From contig NC_089980.1 in NCBI RefSeq assembly GCF_036417845.1, forward strand, positions 112,741,169-112,805,168: a stretch of DNA of 64,000 nt. Reading direction: 5' to 3'. Made by a program: the position numbers and the translations under genes. A model generated the notes under the pieces. The model was not told where the DNA came from, ran no database searches, and was given only the letters and a program-made list of their open reading frames with translations. The stretch is from Apteryx mantelli. Lineage: Eukaryota; Chordata; Aves; Apterygiformes; Apterygidae. Below, one piece after another: positions 55,301-64,000 of this stretch. Numbering within the stretch: the first letter of the stretch is position 1; each line of letters begins with the position of its first letter.

Positions 55301-55854
55301 CTCTAAGTTTGTTTCTTTGCATGCTTCCTTGCTAATCTGCCACCACTGAAATTCCTGCAGATGGAAAACAAAACCCCTTCACATTTCGAAACCTCTCTAG
55401 GAAGCAGAAGGACACCTTTTCTCTTTCTATCATCACAAGTGATGGGAAGAGCTGATAATCACTATAGTTAGCTTACCTGGTACTTCCTTTTGTAAGATCT
55501 AGTTTCTACTTGCTTACAGCTTTGCCAGACTCTTAACTGTTGGGATACTGGTTTTTTACCTTATGCGCCTGACTCAGATTCAGGTATTTTAAAGAAAACT
55601 TCAGCTAAAATTTCATTTTCGGTTGTTTCTGAGAACAAGGTTACAGGAAAATACACTGTGCCACACATTAAAAAGGTGCATAGTAATTTTGCTGCCATGA
55701 GCTATTTCTTTGGAAAAAGAGTCTTTTTAGCAGAGCAGGTCACTTAGCAGGAAGATTAGCCTCCTGTAACAAATGTGTCTTTTGCTGCCACGGTGATGAA
55801 ATTTGTCCAAGATTTCTCTGGGGAAAAAAAAAGAAAAGATCAGTTTGCATATGT
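52341..55854. other. Intergenic, no gene seen
   Basis: Mostly AT-rich. A 210-codon plus-strand open frame at 53877-54509 is the longest non-CR1 frame away from the CpG island. It has a hydrophobic stretch near residues 22-35, then low-complexity Ser/Pro/Gly-rich text, and no domain I recognise. The second half is locally GC-rich, which lengthens frames by chance. I do not call it a gene. Confidence 0.6.
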
Positions 55855-56350
55855 TCAGTAGCATGTGCACCTAATAAATCTAATGTTTAGCAGCTGAAAA
55901 TCTCCCATGAACTGACCCCTCTCCTCCATGCTGCTGAGGCTGCCCGCATGCCCCCAAAGAGCGCCAGGGGAGCTGAGCGGGACTGCTGGAGCAGCCTCTG
56001 CGGGCTGGCAGGGCAGAGGACGACGGCTGGCTCCACCAAAAACGGGGCGAGACACGGAGGTGCGAGAAGGGCTGGGGCAGTGGGAGAGCAAGCAGGAGAG
56101 GAGCAAAAGGGAGGGCAGCAGGACACGGGGCTGGCAGTCCCGGGAGGCCCAGACCCGCAAACGGGCTCTTGGCTCTGAATCCTGAGGCGGACGCCAGCTC
56201 TCCCTGGCAAGGGGAACAGCTTGGATCAGTTTGTGCCAACACGGGGCTGCCACCCCTCAAGCCGGGGTCTAAGCGCAGGGTGCAGCCTTGGCAGAGCCAC
56301 GCACTCCCCAGAGCAGGGGGTTTCAGCCCATTTGTATGGCTGCAACTTGT
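55855..56350. other. GC-rich patch with overlapping open frames, no gene called
   Basis: Several 76-132 codon frames overlap on both strands here, all Pro/Arg/Gly/Ser-rich, which is what high GC content produces by chance. There is no recognisable domain. CpG is moderately frequent. It might be an exon of an unrecognised transcript or a decayed element. Confidence 0.5.
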
Positions 56351-59300
56351 CCCGGCTCACTAAATACTTCTTGCTGCTAAGACATTGCATTTTTTCACCA
56401 GCACTGTGCTCAGAGTAAACGTGACCTTGGGATGTGCTCTGTGCAAGGACTCCGATTAAAGGAAGATACTTTTTCATCAGTCAGCTGAAGCAGAATGAAA
56501 TTTCTCCTCAACCTGTTGCAACATAGCAGGATTTTTTATCTATATAGGGAATAAAGGCATGTGACCTGTAGTCTGGTATGTCTGCACAGTCAGTGATCTG
56601 TGACGCAGAGCACAGAACAGGGGAGAATCACAAAATGCTCACTCAGCCTCATTCCGTATAATAGGATCTTAGCCAGAGAAAAAAAAAGAGAGTTTATTTT
56701 GATAGGAGCCTTCAGGCTGCATGTTTTGAGACAGATTTGTTGCCCGTGCATGTACTTACTTTGGGGACTGCCGCCATTTCTCAAGAGGAAAATTCTGGTT
56801 ACACCATGAGCTTTAAAGGGCTGTGCAGTTACCTAATGAGCTGTGCAGCAGTTTAGCAACTTCCGTCTATCTTTTCAGATCTTGTTTGTCTTATTGGTAT
56901 CCAGCAGAAAAATTGGCCTTGGCTCATTCCTAGAGGGGACATAACATTGCCTGTTTCATGAGCGGATGTATTTGTAGGCAGCCTGAGTGCAAGCTACTTA
57001 AAAGGAAAATGTGCACACGGGGATAAGGTTTCCCATCCTATGTAAATGTAAATGTATCTGTAAATGGATGTAGATCAATTATTGATTTTCATTTGAGCTG
57101 CATCTGAGTTCTTATACTGAGGAAAAAAGTGCTGTGTGTTCACTGTAAATCTAGGGTTAGCTGCTTGTAAAACCTTTAATCTCTTTTCAGCATGCAAAAT
57201 TAAATCTCCAATTTTGCAACTGCTGAAAGCAGTGTTCCACATTTTCCAGAGAAATCTTCAAAAGCCACAGGAAGAAAGAGTAGGTAGATCCTCCAAAATC
57301 ATAACCAGCTTTAATTCTCTAGGGATGACCATGACTTTGAGAGGAAAAAGTTCTAGTTTGTCCAATGTCTGATCTCAGACCATAGGTGTTAGCCTCCTGC
57401 CCAGTTTCTCTTTCACTTGTATTCATCACCACTGTCAGCATGGCCCAAAATGCCCTTCAGAGCAACAGAAAAAGATCACTAAATTTGCTCCTTTAAGAGG
57501 GCAAAGTATGAGCATACTGAATGCTGTCACCATTTCTGACACAATTTAGAAACAAAAGTTTCTGAAAACTAGTATTTTAGACAAACCTTCAGTGCTGCTA
57601 GTCTAAGGCAAGTGAATTTCACAATTTCTAGACCAGGGACATGATATTTAATTTGCTACCCCCAGCCTGGTTAGGTACACACCAGAAGCAGGTTGGAGGT
57701 GGCAAGATAGCTCATTTTCAGCTAATGAGAGCACTCAGATTCTGCACTGGGTCCACAGCGACCAGCAAGCTCCATGGAGGCCTCATTCCTCATGGAGGTT
57801 CTTCTGAAGTTGCTGTTAGTTATTCTGTGTCTGCAAAACAGTATGCTTCTACCACTCAGCTAATTTCACTGTAATGGAAACATCAATGTGTCCCTGGGGT
57901 TAAGGCAACAAGTATGACAAGCATCACGTCACCCGGATCTGTCGTGCCTGTTTTCTCTTTGTCCTCCATATTTTCTAGTCTTGCAAACCTTTCTCCCTGG
58001 TTACATGCCCTTCATCACAAGCACTGGACTACAGTCATGAGGCGCCACTTTGCAGATCTATGACCAAGGTCTGGCACATAGTAAAAAAAATATGTGGAAG
58101 GAGAAAAAAGTAACTTGCATGACTTCTATTTATTATCTGAGTCGCAGAACATTTAGGCAATTTACGTCTGAAGTCACTATCCAAGTGATATTTTGCATTT
58201 ACTGAATATTAAATTTGTTTTAGAGTCTGGAAACTGGCATGGTTATTGAACTGGGAACAAATCCTTTGATTTGGAGTTCTGTGAAGTGCACCTGGGTTTC
58301 AGCCCATGTGGGATGCTCTCACAGCATACAGCATGTGTAAGGGGCACATGAGTTTCCATGAGGATTTACCAGTCCTGCAGAGCTGGCTATGGAAATATAA
58401 CATGCTTTTATTTTGTATCTCTTTTTCTGAAGCATTCATCAAACCATTAAAAAGAGACATTACTAAGTAGAAAAAAAAAGGATACCTGGCCCCAGTCACA
58501 TTAGGAAACTTCAGCAGTTACAGAGGCTGATTCCTACTGGAGATTACCTGAGATTGTACACTTTCATTCCTACCATGCTGGTACATGAAGCATACATCTC
58601 TAGTGAAGTTATGTTTATTTATACTAGAAGGAGAGTTTCCTTTATAAGGGAGAAAAATCTAGTCTTAATTTTCTACCCAGTTTGTTCTCTGGCAAAACTT
58701 ACTTTCACCCATTTCAAACAAGTATCTTCAGCATTTACATAGCACAAGCTTCCCCATTGTTGGAAAGACAAGTGGTTTAACAGTGGCTTAAATTAGAGAA
58801 ATTAAAAGGCAGAAAAATAAGACCAGTTTTTTTTCTTGAAACCTAAGACTTAAGCAACAAATGTTTTTCATGGTGTGTTTGTCACATTTCATGAACAAAC
58901 ATGAAACCAAAGTGCAGCAACTGATATGCCTTTGCCAATTTTTCTCCCAGGCTGGATCATTGTTGGAGTGTCTGACAAGTGATGTCTCCTTAATAATCGG
59001 AAGACAGGAATATTTGGCAGAGGATGGTTCTATTAGAGCTGTAAAGGCAGTAGGTGAGAAAGAGAAACAGGAGTCTGGATGAGTGCTTTAGCTGCAGGGG
59101 AAGCTCAGACTGAGAAACACCCTCTATGATGTTGCAGACATGGGAGCCTACAGCAAAGAAAAGGTGGGCGGTGATGTCTCATAAACTGCAGGAGAAACTA
59201 GGCTTTCTTCTGAAAAAAAGAGAGGCCCAGCTCTCCAGGTAAGTGTAGCAGAAGCGGTCCCCAACAGGAGCACATTGTGATTACCCGTTGCTGACAGATG

Positions 59301-61728
59301 CCATCGTGGGATGAGACCAAGGCTGTCTGCAGCTGCTGCTAAAGCCCACTCCCCCCGGCACTGCAGTGCCTGTGGCTATGGCTCATGCCTGTTGTCAGCA
59401 GTGGTAACTCCTGCAAGCTGAGGGATGCACCTTTGGAAATTAACAGGATAATAACTTGGAAAATCAAGCTGCAGTCAGAATCCACAGTAAAAACTGCAAT
59501 AAACTCTAGTGAATGTAGCGCTGTGGGAAGAAAGAAATGGAATGAGCTACTGTGTGTTTAGGAATGCCAGAGTCCTGAGGAGCAAGCTTGCACATAAAGA
59601 GCAGCTCAGTTGTCAAAAGAGCAGAGAAAGGGAGAAAGGAGCAGATTAAATATATGTTCTGTGTACAGTAGGATTTTAATAACCTTGAGAAGTGAAACTG
59701 TTTCTATTGCTTTATGTGTGGTAAGCTTGGAGTTTGGCAATATATAGTACGCATAATATTTTTATGTAATGCTCCGCAAACTGGCAAAGAAATCTGTGTT
59801 TCCAGCTGATCAACCTCTGTAGTCCTTTGAAAATGAGGACATCCTCATTATGTTATAACATAACATAATGAATGTTGTAACAGTGACTTTCATAAAGGAT
59901 TGACATTTGTGGCAGAAACAGAAGTTCACCATTTATGCTAAATTTCTGCACTTCACAGAGACCTAAAGTAGGCTGCATGTGAAATAAAGGCTTTTACATA
60001 GCCCTTTGCTCTGGGGTAAATTCCACCTGATTAAGGGCTCACAGTTGTAACATACTGCCTGAGGCAGTCTCAGTAAGTATTACCCTGTACCTTGTCAAGA
60101 ATATTATTTCACCTTTCCTTCTTTGCTTTCCCATGATCATATTCTCATGCTCTTGTTTATATTTTTCAAAAAAAAAAAAAAAAAGATTTCCCATCATATT
60201 TCTAGTTTGGCCTCTAACACTCTTATTTAGTTACAGATAGCAAACATGAGTATGAGTTTTAGAAATCCTTAGTACCTAACCAATCCCACTGTAACCAATC
60301 AGTGCAGTATGTGTTCCACACCTTTCAAAACAGATTTAGCATCTTAGCTTTAAATGCACAGGTTTGAATATTTACACCTAATTCCTATTACTGTAATATT
60401 TATAACCCAATTGTAGCAATTAATCACATTTTCAAATACATACCATAGGAGAGAAAGTAAAATATGAATAGATCAGATCCTTGCTTTCTTGTCATTAAAT
60501 TGCAGAAGCAGATAACTCAAAACTAGAACATTCTATGATAAAAATATTGTGCCTTGTACAAACCATAGTACAAATAGAGCGAAAATATATAATAAACAGA
60601 GTCACATCTAGAGGAAATTGGCCAGTGGAGCTGTTGTTGCATTTGCAGGCCATGATTTCCATTGGGGAATGGCCATACAATATCACTGTATGTAATAAAT
60701 ATCATTTAATGCAATGTTAGACACCTAACTGGGCAGCTAAGAACCACATTCCAAAATGAGCTGGTAAGGCTGGTGAGGAGAAAAACCCTTATCTTCCTTG
60801 AAAGTTGATTTGAATTTATGTCACTTAGGAATATGTCTGAGCCCCAGACTAATCCCCTGAAGATCTATGGAAAGTAGCTCTTCATATAATTCATAGCTCT
60901 GAACTGGCCAACTCAGGTACTGAAAACAGAGGGAATAAAAGAGCTACAGCCCTTCTCCCATTTCCCATTAGTAATTTTCAGAGTGGACTGCATGGTAGAG
61001 GTCAGATGGCACAACTCTGTAGTTTGTATCATCTCCACCTTCTCCTACTGCTCTTTCTCACTTCTTGCTACCAAAGAAGGCTGACTGTGGTTACACTGAT
61101 TAGGCACTCCACCCAAACTTCTCGGCTCACTCTGGATATGAAATTTCCTTGCAGTTTAAGCCTAAATCTGGGTTGCTGCAGCCTTATCCTCTTCTCTCCA
61201 ACCTGAGTCCCTGCCCCCCTTCTTGTGCCAGTGCTAATGCTCATGCAGCCACAAACATAGCCAGTTTAGGCAAAACATTTCAACAGAAATCCATCCTGCA
61301 ATTATTTTTAGTTGTGAGTTGAATCAGCTCTCTGAACCAGTTCAGTTCCCAGTTCAGCTCCCTTGCCATGAGGCAAGTGCCAATTCAAGCAGTGGAGCAC
61401 AGCAAAAAATATAGGACAAGGTGAGACCCCAAAAGCTCAGTTTCAGGTCCATTCCTACTGCAATGTAAACATGAGGCAAAAGCCAGTAACAGCAACATTA
61501 GATTGCCATTTGGCTTGCTTTTGTGACTAAGCACAATGTCTTCATATTCTCCCTCAAACTAAGAAGAATTTGTGTCAACACTTGTGATGTGACAAACTTT
61601 TCCTCCTTATATCACTCCTGAAAATCAACTTTTGTTGTAGCACTCAAGATTGCTTTGAGGAACTTGGTAACCACAAGTGGATCTTACTATAGGCTACAGA
61701 GATTTCTTGACTGCTATTTCATATATTG
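56351..61728. other. Intergenic, no gene seen
   Basis: AT-rich sequence between the GC patch and the right-hand CR1. Contents are a perfect 11-bp-arm palindrome (59846-59870) and an A-run (about 60168-60184). Open frames are short and without signatures. Confidence 0.65.
59846..59870. repeat. Perfect inverted repeat (11-bp arms, 3-bp loop)
   Basis: CATTATGTTAT, loop AAC, ATAACATAATG. The arms match exactly and are AT-rich. No flanking T-run or gene suggests a terminator role. Confidence 0.9.
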
Positions 61729-62992
61729 GAGGCCTGTAGCTAGCAGTGTCCCCCAAAAGTCAGAGGAAATCATGCTTAACCAATCTGATAGCCTTCTCTG
61801 ATGGAATGACTGGCTGGGCAGATGAGGGGAGAGCAGTGGATGCTGTCTACCTAGACTTCAGCAAGGCTTTTGACACTGTCTCCCATAACATCCTCATAGA
61901 CAAGCTCAGGAAGTGTGGGCTGGATGAGTGGACAGTGAAGTGGATGGAGAACTGGCTGAATGGCAGAGCTCAGAGGGTTGTGATCAGTGGCGCAGAGTCT
62001 AGTTGGAGGCCTGTAGCTAGCGGTGTCCCCCAGGGGTCAGTACTGGGTCCAGTCTTGTTCAACTTCTTCATCAATGACCTGGATGAAGGGACAGAGTGCA
62101 CCCTCAGCAAGTTTGCTGACGATACAAAACTGGGAGGAGTGGCTGATACGCCAGAGGGCTGTGCTGCCATTCAGAGGGACCTGGACAGGCTGGAGAGGTG
62201 GGCAGAGAGGAACCTCATGAAGTTCAACAAAGGCAAGTGCAGGGTCCTGCACCTAGGGAGGAATAACCCCATGCACCAGTACAGGTTGGGGGCTGACCTG
62301 CTAGAAAGCAGCTCTGCGGAGAAGGACCTGGGAGTGCTGGTGGACACCAAGTTAAGCATGAGGCAGCAATGTGCCCTTGTGGCCAAGAAGGCCAATGGTA
62401 TCCTGGGCTGCATCAGAAAGAGTGTTGCCAGCAGGTTGAGGGAGGTGATTCTCCCCCCTCTACTCAGCCCTGGTGAGGCCACATCTGGAGTACTGTGTCC
62501 AGTTCTGGGCTCCCCAACACAAGAGAGACATGGAGCTGCTGGAGCAAGTCCAGCGAAGGGCTACTAAGACAATGAAGGGACTGCAGCATCTCTCCTATGA
62601 GGAAAGGCTGAGAGAGCTGGGCCTGTTCAGCCTGGAGAAGAGAAGACTGAGAGGGGATCTTATCAATGTATACAAATATCTAAAGGGAGGGTGTCAAGAG
62701 GATGGAGCCAGACTCTTCTCAGGGATGCCCAGCAGTAGGACGCGAGGCAGCGGGCACAAACTGAAACACAGGCAGTTCCATCTGAACATGAGAAAAAACT
62801 TCTTTACTGTGAGGGTGACTGAGCACCAGAACAGGTTGCCCAAAGAGGCTGTGGGGTCTCCTTCCTTGGAGATATTCAAAAGTTGTCTGGACACAATCCT
62901 GTGCAACGTGCTCTGGGTGACCATGCTTGAGCAGGGGGTTTGGACTAAATAATTTCCAGAGGTGCCTTCCAACCTCAAACATTCTGTGATTC
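61729..62992 (+). mobile_element. CR1 LINE, 5'-truncated, rearranged 5' end
   Basis: A 1.26-kb CR1 copy upstream of LRRC1. From about 61766 it follows the CR1 ORF2 order (AAATCATGCTTAACCAATCT through RT to the 3' UTR) and ends with one ATTCTGTG and a partial second repeat. The first 38 bp (61729-61766) instead match CR1 text that belongs about 277 bp further in (62005-62042), in the same orientation. It shares the TGG stop-loss (62914-62916) and most of its 3' half with the 27.9-kb copy. Confidence 0.95.
61764..62952 (+). pseudogene. Broken CR1 ORF2 (RT and C-terminus)
   Basis: The frame runs open through the RT motifs [23 protein letters not shown] and FADDTKLGG, then shifts by one base in a C-run at about 62452-62457 (six C where the 27.9-kb copy has CCTCCTCC). 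After the shift the C-terminal domain continues in another frame ([16 protein letters not shown] onward) to TAA at 62950-62952, including the 12-residue extension [12 protein letters not shown]. The endonuclease and the N-terminal part of RT are missing. Apart from the single indel the coding text is well preserved, so the insertion is recent. Confidence 0.88.
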
Positions 62993-64000
62993 ATTCAAAT
63001 ATCTGCTAAATTCCTCTGCTATTTCCATTTTCTCCTGGTATCTTTTTCTCTTAAAGCAGTATCTGTTTCATGAGCTGTGGGTTTTTAAACTCTGAATCTA
63101 AAGCTTCAGTTTAAGTTTAAATCACTAGATAATTAATTAAGTTAGGCTTAAACAACTATTTCAGAAATGTAACACAATGCCATTGTGATAGCAAAGGAGA
63201 AAGTGTAGCCCTGAAGCTCCCCAGCACAGCGATTCTCTCTTGCTTTGCCAATTCTCTTGCAGCACAGGTTGGAACATCTCTCAGAAAGCTTCAAGTCATT
63301 TTTGGTCATCCTAAACCACTCTTCAGCCTAAACCTCTCTAGTTGCAGTTTGTTGCTGTAAAAAATGGTCTTCTCCTTCATCTCCCCTTCCCCAAACTTTC
63401 CTGTGCATTGGTTGCAGAAACAGGGTAAGATCAGCTTACTGATCCAGTGGGAAACCAAAGCAGTATGCAAAATACAAAAAGGAGAGTTTTTTATTCAATG
63501 GCTTTGAAAGATGAACCAACATACCCTACACTACATGGACACCTGATCTGATGCAGGAAAGGACACGGAAATGTTTGGTCAGCAGTTTAGGAGACTATTT
63601 TTACCAATTTGGCTCACTGCTAATTCAGAAAAACATTCAACTTGGTGCACTTAGTGTGGAAGCAAAGAGCATTACAGAAAAATTCAGGCTATTTTCCCTA
63701 TTACTGCTGCTGTTCTCTCCCTTTCTAATATTTTGTATCTTTTCTGGACCCTTAGGGTCAAACACAGCTACTCCTCTAATCTGATCTGATTTTACTCGTT
63801 GGCAAAAGCTACCTTGTTTTGGGGACAGATGTTTAAAATAGTGTACTAAGCAAAATTGAGTCAAAGTTCCCAGTCAAACTGAACTGCCTGATTTCCCTCC
63901 TTGTTCCTCTGCAAATGTAATTTTAATTACATAAACTTTTTAGGGAGCTCTTCAAGAGTAGCTAAATTACAGAGAGCAGGCAGGAACAGGAGGGGGAAAG
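62993..64000. other. Intergenic, no gene seen
   Basis: AT-rich sequence from the CR1 end to the window edge. Two overlapping frames of about 76 codons (63551-63784 plus and 63637-63864 minus) show no recognisable domain. Confidence 0.6.

Noticed and set aside
48000-64000. Expected upstream neighbour KLHL31
   Set aside because: In other vertebrates KLHL31 lies upstream of LRRC1, but no BTB or Kelch coding text is visible here; a non-coding 5' exon could not be recognised by eye.

Overview
The window looks like avian genomic DNA. It is about 60% AT outside one CpG island. It carries several CR1 LINE copies that end in the short ATTCTGTG-type 3' repeat typical of birds, plus older reptile-type CR1 remnants, and I saw no mammalian SINEs, bacterial genes, tRNAs or CRISPR arrays. 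I cannot name the species.

One protein-coding gene is well supported: the 5' part of LRRC1 (LANO) on the minus strand. Exon 1 (47267-47425) lies in a strong CpG island (about 46430-47870). Exons 2, 3 and 4 lie at 25723-25840, 9304-9382 and 6596-6685. The four exons join in frame with consensus GT/AG sites (phases 0, 1, 2, 2) and encode about the first 148 residues of the leucine-rich-repeat domain. Later exons must lie left of position 1. About 73% of the window is LRRC1 intron, and 47.9-64 kb is the upstream flank, where I find no supportable host gene.

The main landscape features are CR1 elements: a 3' fragment at 1453-1992 (-), a 2.6 kb copy at about 27850-30475 (+) with an uninterrupted 855-codon ORF2 fragment, an older internally deleted copy at about 36551-38586 (-), a 1.4 kb RT-containing copy at 41331-42732 (-), and a copy at about 61729-62992 (+) with a rearranged 5' end. 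The two plus-strand copies share a mutated ORF2 stop codon (TGG instead of TAG) and about 410 nearly identical terminal bases, so they belong to one young lineage. Ancient CR1-like remnants lie at about 5570-5800 and 6080-6190.

Intron 1 also holds a candidate solo LTR (24826-25247 is actually in intron 2, just left of exon 2) with TGTTGA/TCAACA ends, a CCAAT box, a TATA box and a splice donor-like site. Other structure includes a G25 tract, a 143-bp compound microsatellite able to form hairpins or triplex, two diverged tandem duplications, and a pair of perfect (CCGGG)5/(CCCGG)5 inverted arrays on either side of LRRC1 exon 1. I did not find a convincing new multi-gene system. The most interesting points are the open CR1 ORF and its stop-loss lineage, the chimeric CR1 5' end, and the exon-1 inverted arrays.
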